Origin: CAYJVB01 sp964373575
GTDB taxonomy: Archaea; Aenigmatarchaeota; Aenigmatarchaeia; CG10238-14
Length of the DNA: 5,604 bases
Reading direction: 5' to 3'
Assembly (NCBI GenBank): GCA_964373575.1
Contig: CAYJVB010000043.1
Coordinates: 1-5,604, forward strand
A model generated the notes under the pieces. It was not told where the DNA came from, searched no databases, and saw only the letters and a list, made by a program, of their open reading frames with translations. The position numbers and the translations under genes were made by a program. Below are positions 1-5,286 of the stretch, piece after piece (the first letter of the stretch is position 1; each line of letters opens with the position of its first letter).

Positions 1-57
1 GTCCGATATTATACTTTCTGTTCAACTAAATTGGGTAATTAAGCAACGATACCGTGT

Positions 58-89
58 TGGGACTCTGTCCCATTTTTATTTTTGTTTTT
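58..89 (+). terminator. Hairpin plus T-tract terminator of an upstream transcript
   Basis: A perfect 6-bp inverted repeat (TGGGAC, 3-base loop TCT, GTCCCA; 58-72) is followed directly by a 17-base stretch (73-89) that is T except for one A and one G. This has the form of an intrinsic terminator, and in archaea the T-tract alone can stop RNA polymerase. It would end a transcript entering from the left edge on the + strand. No coding sequence can be assigned to bases 1-57: the three forward frames are short and the longest reads through the hairpin. The same T-tract may also supply a weak AT-rich promoter for the methyltransferase gene. Confidence 0.6.
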
Positions 90-102
90 CAATAGAATTA
101 GC

Positions 103-159
103 ATGATGCTCGCAATTCCTCTCCTAATTAAAGTTAGGAGTTTCCTTACTCGTGGTTGA
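103..159 (+). other. Possible 18-codon upstream ORF in the methyltransferase leader
   Basis: An ATG-ATG pair at 103-108 opens an 18-codon frame (MMLAIPLLIKVRSFLTRG) ending at TGA 157-159. Its stop overlaps the beginning of the methyltransferase frame and lies one base before the in-frame ATG at 161. It runs straight through the hairpin that hides the ribosome site at 136-140. No convincing Shine-Dalgarno sequence precedes it, so translation is not shown. If translated, a ribosome on it would open the hairpin. It could equally be a chance ORF. Confidence 0.25.
121..140 (+). promoter_or_regulatory. Hairpin sequestering the methyltransferase Shine-Dalgarno site
   Basis: CTCCTAA (121-127) and TTAGGAG (134-140) are perfect 7-bp inverted complements around a 6-base loop. 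The right arm contains AGGAG (136-140), the only good Shine-Dalgarno sequence before the methyltransferase gene: 11 bases from the GTG at 152 and 20 from the ATG at 161. In RNA the left arm would act as an anti-Shine-Dalgarno and restrain translation when the stem forms. The structure is seen in the sequence; a regulatory role is inferred. Confidence 0.5.
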
Positions 160-826
160 TATGAAAACTCCAGATTACGTTAGTGGCGACAGAGAAGAAT
201 TTTTGAAGCGAATGTTGAAATCAGAACCTTATACAATAACTTTTTTAGGATACGAAATTGTTATTTTTCCACAAGTCTTTCTTCCAAGCACAGCCTCTGA
301 AGCAATAGCAAAATTTATGCAGGTTAGAAAAGGGACTAGAATAATAGACATTGGGACTGGCGCTGGTATTTTAGCTTTGATCGCTGGATTAAAAGGTGGA
401 GTAGGTTATGCTATCGATATAAACCCAAATGCTGTAAAGAATGCTAGGTTAAATCTGGAGAAATATAGTATTGTCGGCATACAAACTATTGAAAGTGACT
501 TGTTTTCAAATATTCCTTCGGAAACTTTCGATTTGATAACTTTTAACAGACCGTTTTGGGATAGTTATGATGATAAAATAATGGAACATGTGGTTGAACT
601 AGGATTTTCTGATCCTACAGGAAAAGTTCTACATAATTTCTTGGATCAGTCTAGAAGCTATCTTAACAAAAATGGTATAATATTAATTAGCGCAGCTGAA
701 TGGGAAGATTTATCGCAAGTAGAAATGATGTTTCGACAATTTGGCTACACATACAAAATACTTGGAAAGTTAGCAAGTAGAAGAGATGAACGTCGGGTTT
801 ATAGAGTATACAAACTAGTAAGATAG
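152..826 (+). CDS. Class I SAM-dependent methyltransferase, small-domain (HemK/RsmC-like) type
   Basis: The 224-residue protein has a Rossmann-type methyltransferase fold. Visible elements are motif I DIGTGAG (residues 66-72, SAM-binding glycine loop), an acidic residue ending strand 2 in AIDINPNAV (D89), SDLF (115-118) and NRPFW (132-136) at the place where HemK, RsmC and related N-methyltransferases carry NPPY/F. An N-terminal segment of about 60 residues precedes the fold. The substrate cannot be deduced; protein, rRNA or small-molecule amino groups are all possible. Arg in place of the first Pro of NPPY is unusual, so transfer to the usual amide or base substrate should not be assumed. 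The start is taken as GTG 152, 11 bases after AGGAG; ATG 161 (residue 4) is the alternative. Tandem stops TAG TAA end the gene. It is convergent with the toxin-antitoxin pair and appears to be a single-gene unit. Confident as a methyltransferase, not as to subfamily. Confidence 0.85.
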   Translation: MVDMKTPDYVSGDREEFLKRMLKSEPYTITFLGYEIVIFPQVFLPSTASEAIAKFMQVRKGTRIIDIGTGAGILALIAGLKGGVGYAIDINPNAVKNARLNLEKYSIVGIQTIESDLFSNIPSETFDLITFNRPFWDSYDDKIMEHVVELGFSDPTGKVLHNFLDQSRSYLNKNGIILISAAEWEDLSQVEMMFRQFGYTYKILGKLASRRDERRVYRVYKLVR

Positions 827-835
827 TAAAGACGT

Positions 836-873
836 TTAAGTACAAATTCCCCATCCACATTCAGGACAGGAAA
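836..873 (-). repeat. Direct repeat, distal copy (att-like, nrdJ 3' end)
   Basis: This is the left member of a 38-bp imperfect direct repeat whose other member is 1489-1526. The two are 653 bp apart in the same orientation and together bracket the toxin and antitoxin genes. Similarity drops abruptly beyond the stop codon on the methyltransferase side. Elements that integrate into the 3' end of a gene leave this arrangement: one copy completes the gene and the other lies at the far end. No integrase or recombinase is present in the interval. Confidence 0.65.
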
Positions 874-886
874 ATCCATGTTTAAG
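836..886 (-). pseudogene. Displaced copy of the nrdJ 3' end (zinc-ribbon tail remnant)
   Basis: Read on the - strand this stretch encodes LKHGFSCPECGWGICT and TAA, matching the NrdJ end LSHG...SCPECGWGICT. At DNA level 836-873 matches 1489-1526 at 34 of 38 positions. Beyond that the match continues weakly (CCATG..TTAAG) across a gap of about 10 bases, with the CxxC-side residues EGCV lost. The frame stays open back to a stop at 939-941 but contains no ATG, GTG or TTG and overlaps the toxin 3' end, so it is probably not a gene by itself. The four differences change three Cys codons from TGC to TGT and the stop from TAG to TAA, leaving the peptide intact. It is best read as the former nrdJ end displaced by insertion of the toxin-antitoxin cassette, or as the relic of a small duplication. 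Confidence 0.75.
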
Positions 887-908
887 GATAATTAATTTCT
901 TACGTCTA

Positions 909-1160
909 CTATCTTCTGTAGATTCTACTTCTGTGATCGATTAGTGCAACTTCTATTCTTTTTGCGGCATCATTTATATTTGCAATTACTCTATAGCCAC
1001 CTACTCTTAGCTTGTAATCTTTTCTCCCAACTAATCGTTCAAAATATCTATGTGGATTTTCTTTTGTTGAGATAACTTTATTGTATATTCTTTCTCTTAG
1101 GTCCCTTGGAAGTTTGTTAAGAAAATCAATTGTTAAAGGGTCGAAGATAACTTCGTACAT
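909..1160 (-). CDS. RelE/ParE-superfamily toxin of a type II toxin-antitoxin system
   Basis: The 83-residue protein has the compact size and C-terminal pattern of RelE-family toxins: DYKLRVGGYRVIANI (residues 48-62) followed by IEVALIDHRSRIYRR (69-83). The basic residues K50, R52 and R57 and the C-terminal H76, R77, Y81 and R82 correspond to positions that in RelE, YoeB and archaeal aRelE contribute to binding and cleaving mRNA in the ribosomal A site. Family knowledge therefore suggests a ribosome-dependent mRNA interferase. ParE-like gyrase poisons share the fold and cannot be fully excluded. The ATG overlaps the antitoxin stop by one base (TAATG), so the two are translationally coupled with antitoxin first. 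AGG six bases upstream, or GAGG eleven bases upstream, may serve as ribosome site. Tandem TAG TAG stops end the frame, immediately before the nrdJ tail remnant. It looks intact, with no truncation. Confidence 0.88.
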   Translation of the reverse strand: MYEVIFDPLTIDFLNKLPRDLRERIYNKVISTKENPHRYFERLVGRKDYKLRVGGYRVIANINDAAKRIEVALIDHRSRIYRR

Positions 1161-1408
1161 TATAGGCCTAGCCTCTTTTTTGCCTCTGCTTCAGTGAGAA
1201 AATTACCTTTTCTGATTCTTTCTCTTGCTTTTTCTATCGCTTCTATTGTTTCTTTACTTAGCCCTGGTTTTTTGTCCATGTTTTTTGCTATAAACAGTAT
1301 CTTTTGTATGACTTCTTCATAGCTTTCATTTTTATATTCTTTAAATTTGTCGAGTTCTGCCTTCGTGTTTTGCTTTATCTTTATGGTTGTAGCTTCCATT
1401 ATGGTCAC
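1160..1408 (-). CDS. Antitoxin with ribbon-helix-helix-like N-terminus
   Basis: The 82-residue charged protein precedes the toxin gene and overlaps it by one base. The N-terminus TTIKIKQNTKAELDKFKEYK (residues 7-26) followed by NESYEEVIQKIL (27-38) fits a beta-strand, helix, helix layout of small ribbon-helix-helix DNA-binding proteins and resembles many archaeal VapB/RelB-type antitoxins. The C-terminal half (about 51-82, SKETIEAIEKARERIRKG then TEAEAKKRLGL) should be a helical toxin-binding arm. The expected role is to neutralise the toxin by direct binding and, with it, to repress the promoter. The longest start is GTG 1408; ATG 1399 (residue 4) is the alternative. The TATA-like box centred near 1435 would place transcription start close to 1408-1410, so the message may be leaderless or nearly so. 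The domain call rests on the visible pattern; the pairing with a RelE-type toxin is strong. Confidence 0.85.
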   Translation of the reverse strand: MTIMEATTIKIKQNTKAELDKFKEYKNESYEEVIQKILFIAKNMDKKPGLSKETIEAIEKARERIRKGNFLTEAEAKKRLGL

Positions 1409-1409
1409 T

Positions 1410-1439
1410 GTATACTTAAGTATACCTTAGTATATTTAA
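1410..1439 (-). promoter_or_regulatory. Three tandem 10-bp repeats with a 16-bp palindrome: likely toxin-antitoxin operator
   Basis: On the + strand GTATACTTAA (1410-1419), GTATACCTTA (1420-1429) and GTATATTTAA (1430-1439) stand head to tail; GTATA recurs exactly every 10 bp. The first 16 bases, GTATACTTAAGTATAC (1410-1425), are a perfect palindrome. The repeats end one base before the antitoxin GTG codon and the third overlaps the TATA-like box. Ribbon-helix-helix antitoxins typically bind closely spaced short repeats on one face of the helix and repress their own promoter, so this is the probable autoregulatory site. Repeat structure is directly seen; protein binding is inferred. Confidence 0.65.
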
Positions 1440-1440
1440 A
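1430..1440 (-). promoter_or_regulatory. TATA-like box of the toxin-antitoxin operon
   Basis: The - strand reads TTTAAATATAC here, preceded by purine-rich GAAAAG as a possible BRE. This fits the archaeal TATA consensus (TTTAWATA type). Counting about 26 bases from the box centre puts transcription start at roughly 1408-1410, at the antitoxin GTG codon. A bacterial reading (TTGAAA and TATACT) gives a spacing of only 14 bases, which is poor. Confidence 0.5.
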
Positions 1441-1488
1441 CTTTTCTATTTCAAGTAGGTCTTCGATCATTTCATGTTTTTAAACAAT

Positions 1489-1526
1489 CTAAGTGCAAAT
1501 TCCCCATCCGCATTCAGGGCAGGAAA
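1489..1526 (-). repeat. Direct repeat, proximal copy (functional nrdJ 3' end)
   Basis: This copy supplies the last 12 codons and TAG stop of nrdJ. It matches 836-873 at 34 of 38 positions, with all four mismatches being A/G transitions. Under the integration model this copy came in with the element and restored the reading frame of nrdJ. Confidence 0.65.
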
Positions 1527-4500
1527 CGCATCCTTCACCATGACTTAAGCTAGTGTTGCACTCAGGACAATTTGTCAACAGTTTGTAAGAAATTTCACCT
1601 GGTTTTGCAGGAATAGCCGGTTGAATTGGCGCTAGTGGAGCTGCTTCCTCTTTCCTTTCAGTTTTCTTCTCCCCGGGTGCAACCAAAACCTGTCCTTGTA
1701 TTGATGTGTCTCTAAATACTGTAACATCCTTGCAACCAAGCTTGTAAGCTAAAAGATAACTTTTCTTCATATGTTCAACCGTAGCATTAGCAGGGAAGTT
1801 GTTTGTCTTACTTATAGAAGAATCAACCCATTTCTGGAATGCAGCTAAAGATCTAATGTGATCTTCCGGTAAGATATCCATTGCTGTGACAAATGTTCTT
1901 TTCAATTTCTGCGGGATGTAAGCTACATTTTGAATGCTGCCCTTATTTACTGCAATGTCTCTCATCAAATCATCGTCATACAATCCCATCTCCTGCATAA
2001 CTCTTTCAAAAACAGGCTCGACATAGAAGAAACTTCCTATAGGCACATGTTTTTCGAAAACCAAAGTGTAAGTCGGTTCAATACCACTAGAACAGCCGGC
2101 GATCATTGATATGCTGCCTGTTGGAGCAATAACAGTTGTGTAACCGTTTCTAATTCCATAAATTTTAATCGCTTGAGAAATTTTGTTCCAATCGAAGTGC
2201 CAACTATTTTTGTCATCAAAACCAGCGAATGGTAATCTGCCTTTTGGATAGAAACTTTTATTGTAGTAAAGCATTGGGCCTCTTTCTTTTGCTAGTTCAA
2301 TCGATTCGATCTTTGACCAGAAATTAACAAACTCCATCAACTCTTCCATGAATTTTCTTCCCTCATCACTATTGTAAGATAATCCTAATTCGAACAGCAT
2401 ATCAGCGATACCCATGACACCTAGACCGATTTTTCTCGTAGCTAATGTCATGTCCTCAATCTCTTTCAGAGGGTATTTGTTAACATCGATAACATTGTCC
2501 AAAAATCTTGTGCAGGTTTGAATTGTTTTTGCTAATGCATCCCAATCGACAACGGTTTTTCCATTGACTTTCTTTGCGAAAGACCAGACGTTTATGCTAC
2601 CAAGATTGCATGATTCATATGGGTAGAGTAATACTTCACCACAATTGTGAACCACAATGCCATTTGCAATAAAAGAATGTGTTGTTGGTTCTGTTATGTC
2701 CCAAACTTCTCTTTTTCCAACATATTCTATCGATTGAACTTCATCTGTAAAATATTCATGATAAAACTCAAACCGCGTTAATGCTTCCACTTTTTGCTTA
2801 TTTTTTTCTTGAAGAAAACCGACAATTCTAATGAACTTAGATAAGTTCTCTTTGCTAATGTTGAGTTCGTAATTTTTCCCTGAAGTTTTATATGTTTTAC
2901 TTTCTCCTGATTTTGCTTTATAGAAAAATATTTTAGGTTTTGTTGAACGGTTATATATGTTCGATCTAATTCCAAGGTTTAGCAGAAGCATCTGTATATC
3001 TTTTAGTAGTTTGATAGAGCTTGAATTTAGTCTGATATAATTTCTACTTTCGCTTCCCATTGCAACAGTTCCATCAGAACTAAACAATCCATTCAAAAAT
3101 GCTATGACAATATCCCGTGGTGCTGTAAACAATGTTTTCGGCACTTCTCGTTCGCTCGGATTATAGCCCAATTTCAAGAAGAAATCAACTATATATTTGC
3201 TGTTAGATCTAATTTGCACACAATTATTCTCATAATATCTTGGTTTTATTTTTCTATTGCAATACTTTTCGAATATAGGTTGAATTATTTTCTGTGCTTC
3301 TATATCTTCAGGCGCAAAAACTAATCCGATTGTATTGTATTTTTCACTAATAAATCCGTCGCCTACCAACCATCCTAATAATAAACCAAGTTCTGTTGTC
3401 CATTGAGTTGGCAGATTAAATGTCCATTTTCTACCATTCTTACCTCTATAAACATTTTCGACTGGAGAATGTAAATTGTAGTTGTCATTGAATTTACCAA
3501 ATCCTGATTGGAGAAATATTCGATCTTGTTTTGTTAAGTTGATTAATTCTTTCCAACCAGTAGAAGTCATTATTTTGTGTTCAGCCGTAGCAACTAATTC
3601 ATAACCGGATTTCGTTGTTAATTTGTATGCATCCTTGATACCTGTTTTAATCCTTTGAAGAGGTTTCACTAGTTGAGTTCCCAATTGCATTAAGTTTCCA
3701 GAATTAGTTCTTCTGTCAACTATGATATTTTCCGAAATCAGTGAATCTATTCTTTCCAAACCTTTTCCTGTGCTTATCAAAGTATCTGCAGCCACGCATG
3801 GGTTCGTAGTAACAATTGGACCTAAATGTTCAAAAAACGGATTGTATTTATTGACGTGATCGTAGAAAATAACTCCAGGTTCAGCAGATTCCCAAGCTTG
3901 ATAGACGATCATATCAAACAACACTCGAGGATTAACGTATTTCACAATTTTTCCTGTCCTTGGGTTTGTCAGTGGATAAGGCGTGTTCTTTTCATAATGC
4001 TCCCAGAAATCGGGCATTATCAAGACAGAAATGTTGAAATTTCTCAGACCTTTGTTACCGGCTTTTGATTTGATGAATTTTTCAACGTCCGGATGGTTGC
4101 TGTTTATAATACCCATGTTGGCACCCCTTCTCACCCCACCCTGTTTTATTACGTTTGTCATATTGTCAAACAGGGACATAAAACTAAGCGGACCAGATGA
4201 TTTTCCTGAAGTTGTGCTGATGTAATCTCCTTCAGGTCTTAACTTTGAGAAGTTATAACCTAAGCCACCACCAGCTTGAAATATTTTTGCTGCATTGGAT
4301 AATGTCCCCATGATGCTGTCCAAAGAATCTTCAATATCAAGAACGAAACATGCACTACCTAGTCCTAATGGACCACCAAAGTTAACAATCGCTGGGGTGT
4401 TTGGTATGAATTTCTTTGAGACCATTACATCAAAGAACTGTTCCATCTCTTTTTCATGATTGTCTAATTTTCCTGACTTCAGCATATCGAAGAACTGTAT

Positions 4501-5187
4501 CCAACTAACTTTCATTTGTTTTTGGTTGTTGAATCTATCATACAATCTTTTAACAGCTCCGATGTGGTATCGATTGAATTTGTATTTGCCGATGCCGATT
4601 TTCCCTTCGAATTTCACAGGATCGAAATTTTCTTCAGGATGAATTTTTTGTTTGGATTTTTTGTCAAAAACTTTAGTATCATAAAATAGATTGGGTATTG
4701 TTACATTCAGTGCGATTCTTGTGAAAAGTTGCTTAGGTGTCTCAATTAATTTTCCCGCCTCATCTTTTCTGAGGTATCTTGCTTTCAGAACTCGCAAGGC
4801 ATTGACATCGAAATTTTTGTCAACCTCGTCGGTAAATTCCTTTTCTAAAACCATAGTCTTTTCTTTTCTTAAATCAGCTCTTCTTTGTCTGTATAAAATG
4901 TAGGCTTTAGCAACTTTAGCATGACCGGATTCAATGAGAACTTTTTCAACAATATCTTGAAGCTGTTCAACAGTAGGAATATCGTGAGGTTTTAGTTGAC
5001 TAGATAGAATGTTAATAACTTGCCCGGATAGTGTTCCAGCAATTTTTCTGTCGTTTCCACCAGTTGCAGAAATAGCCTTCCATACTGCTTCAGTTATTTT
5101 TTTAGGATCAAATTTGGCAATGCTGCCGTCCCTCTTCTTAATTCTAGTTAATTTCGTTACTGACATATCCAACACCGAAAAAAACAT
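1489..5187 (-). CDS. nrdJ: Class II (adenosylcobalamin-dependent) ribonucleotide reductase NrdJ, with intein
   Basis: NrdJ reduces ribonucleotides to deoxyribonucleotides in the cytoplasm using a thiyl radical made with adenosylcobalamin. The precursor has 1232 residues; removing the intein (464-848) leaves 847. Numbered from ATG 5187: an ATP-cone regulatory domain (about 10-105, KKRDGSIAKFDPKKI), the catalytic barrel with NTPAIVNFGG (263-271), redox Cys C280 in GSACFVL, GGGLGYNFSKLRPEG (306-320), the active-site N462 and, after the intein, radical Cys C849 and E851, second redox Cys C860 in YESCNLGS, the APTGSIS loop (1021-1027) and GCSSGIEP (1031-1038). A Pro/Ala/Lys-rich linker (about 1168-1198) leads to a C-terminal zinc-ribbon-like tail with six Cys (1207, 1210, 1220, 1223, 1226, 1231), expected to carry thiols that re-reduce the active site. 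ATG 5166 (residue 8) is probably the true start: GGTG lies six bases before it and no ribosome site precedes ATG 5187. No cobalamin riboswitch or clear terminator is visible. All catalytic residues are present. Confidence 0.95.
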   Translation of the reverse strand: MFFSVLDMSVTKLTRIKKRDGSIAKFDPKKITEAVWKAISATGGNDRKIAGTLSGQVINILSSQLKPHDIPTVEQLQDIVEKVLIESGHAKVAKAYILYRQRRADLRKEKTMVLEKEFTDEVDKNFDVNALRVLKARYLRKDEAGKLIETPKQLFTRIALNVTIPNLFYDTKVFDKKSKQKIHPEENFDPVKFEGKIGIGKYKFNRYHIGAVKRLYDRFNNQKQMKVSWIQFFDMLKSGKLDNHEKEMEQFFDVMVSKKFIPNTPAIVNFGGPLGLGSACFVLDIEDSLDSIMGTLSNAAKIFQAGGGLGYNFSKLRPEGDYISTTSGKSSGPLSFMSLFDNMTNVIKQGGVRRGANMGIINSNHPDVEKFIKSKAGNKGLRNFNISVLIMPDFWEHYEKNTPYPLTNPRTGKIVKYVNPRVLFDMIVYQAWESAEPGVIFYDHVNKYNPFFEHLGPIVTTNPCVAADTLISTGKGLERIDSLISENIIVDRRTNSGNLMQLGTQLVKPLQRIKTGIKDAYKLTTKSGYELVATAEHKIMTSTGWKELINLTKQDRIFLQSGFGKFNDNYNLHSPVENVYRGKNGRKWTFNLPTQWTTELGLLLGWLVGDGFISEKYNTIGLVFAPEDIEAQKIIQPIFEKYCNRKIKPRYYENNCVQIRSNSKYIVDFFLKLGYNPSEREVPKTLFTAPRDIVIAFLNGLFSSDGTVAMGSESRNYIRLNSSSIKLLKDIQMLLLNLGIRSNIYNRSTKPKIFFYKAKSGESKTYKTSGKNYELNISKENLSKFIRIVGFLQEKNKQKVEALTRFEFYHEYFTDEVQSIEYVGKREVWDITEPTTHSFIANGIVVHNCGEVLLYPYESCNLGSINVWSFAKKVNGKTVVDWDALAKTIQTCTRFLDNVIDVNKYPLKEIEDMTLATRKIGLGVMGIADMLFELGLSYNSDEGRKFMEELMEFVNFWSKIESIELAKERGPMLYYNKSFYPKGRLPFAGFDDKNSWHFDWNKISQAIKIYGIRNGYTTVIAPTGSISMIAGCSSGIEPTYTLVFEKHVPIGSFFYVEPVFERVMQEMGLYDDDLMRDIAVNKGSIQNVAYIPQKLKRTFVTAMDILPEDHIRSLAAFQKWVDSSISKTNNFPANATVEHMKKSYLLAYKLGCKDVTVFRDTSIQGQVLVAPGEKKTERKEEAAPLAPIQPAIPAKPGEISYKLLTNCPECNTSLSHGEGCVSCPECGWGICT
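2644..3798 (-). mobile_element. Full-length intein with LAGLIDADG homing endonuclease in NrdJ
   Basis: The insert begins at Cys464 after TTNP and ends with VVHN (845-848) before Cys849, so splicing would join TNP to CGEVLLYPYESC, the continuous class II reductase motif. Intein numbering 1-385: block A CVAADTLIST (1-10), block B TAEH (71-74) with its conserved His, endonuclease dodecapeptides LLGWLVGDG (140-148) and FLNGLFSSDG (234-243), each with the acidic residue needed for metal-dependent cleavage, and blocks F and G at VWDITEPTTHSFIANGIVVHN (365-385) ending in the penultimate His and terminal Asn. Cys1, Asn385 and the +1 Cys make a standard class 1 splicing set. No stop or frameshift interrupts it, so both splicing and homing look potentially active. 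The expected homing target is an inteinless nrdJ at this codon. Confidence 0.93.
5166..5178 (-). promoter_or_regulatory. GGTG ribosome site favouring the downstream nrdJ start
   Basis: The - strand reads GGTG, six spacer bases, then ATG at 5166-5164. GGTG pairs with the CACC of the conserved archaeal 16S 3' end. The upstream ATG at 5187 has only pyrimidine-rich sequence before it, and the family usually begins a few residues before the KRDG segment of the ATP cone. This supports residue 8 as the true start, without proving it. Confidence 0.45.
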
Positions 5188-5200
5188 CTAGAAAAGATGT
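5184..5200 (-). promoter_or_regulatory. Small hairpin at the nrdJ 5' end covering the first ATG
   Basis: On the - strand ACATCT and AGATGT form a perfect 6-bp inverted repeat around a 5-base loop. The first in-frame ATG (5187-5185) lies within the 3' arm. With transcription starting near 5199 this would be a stem at the extreme 5' end of the message, making ATG 5187 still less likely as start. Any regulatory role is inference. Confidence 0.3.
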
Positions 5201-5221
5201 ATTCTAATATTTTGAATTTCC

Positions 5222-5229
5222 CATATAAA
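5222..5229 (-). promoter_or_regulatory. TATA-like box of nrdJ
   Basis: TTTATATG on the - strand, preceded by the A-rich stretch AAAACAA as possible BRE, lies about 38 bases before ATG 5187 and 59 before ATG 5166. The expected start of transcription is near 5199. It lies between nrdJ and the stop codon of the preceding - strand gene, so nrdJ probably has its own promoter. Confidence 0.45.
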
Positions 5230-5286
5230 TTGTTTTATTCGATATAGATGTAATATTGCTGAAGAGTAGTGAAGTTCAATCGAAAA

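Noticed and set aside
1..57. A tRNA or the C-terminus of an upstream CDS before the terminator
   Set aside because: No cloverleaf can be drawn, and the forward frames are too short or lack any conserved pattern to choose among them.
836..941. Frameshift fusion of the toxin to the zinc-ribbon tail, giving a toxin with a NrdJ-like C-terminus
   Set aside because: The toxin frame ends in tandem TAG TAG stops, no slippery sequence is apparent, and the toxin already has a normal family length and C-terminal motif.
1409..1488. Intrinsic terminator after nrdJ
   Set aside because: No stable hairpin followed by a T-run is present on the - strand, so read-through from nrdJ into the toxin-antitoxin genes remains possible.
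2778..2975. A 65-codon - strand ORF inside the intein
   Set aside because: It lies in another frame of the intact intein coding sequence and has low-complexity Lys-rich content typical of an out-of-frame reading.
3826..5191. Several + strand ORFs of 60-80 codons opposite nrdJ
   Set aside because: They are antisense shadows of a long, well-conserved reductase frame, lack ribosome sites and encode no recognisable motifs.
5192..5257. Short repeated AGATGTA...AATATT stretches between nrdJ and the next gene
   Set aside because: They are short, AT-rich and imperfect; chance similarity is likely.
5188..5286. Cobalamin riboswitch or NrdR box controlling nrdJ
   Set aside because: The gap is only about 100 bases, much of it upstream of the expected transcription start, and shows neither the cobalamin-riboswitch core nor a recognisable NrdR palindrome.
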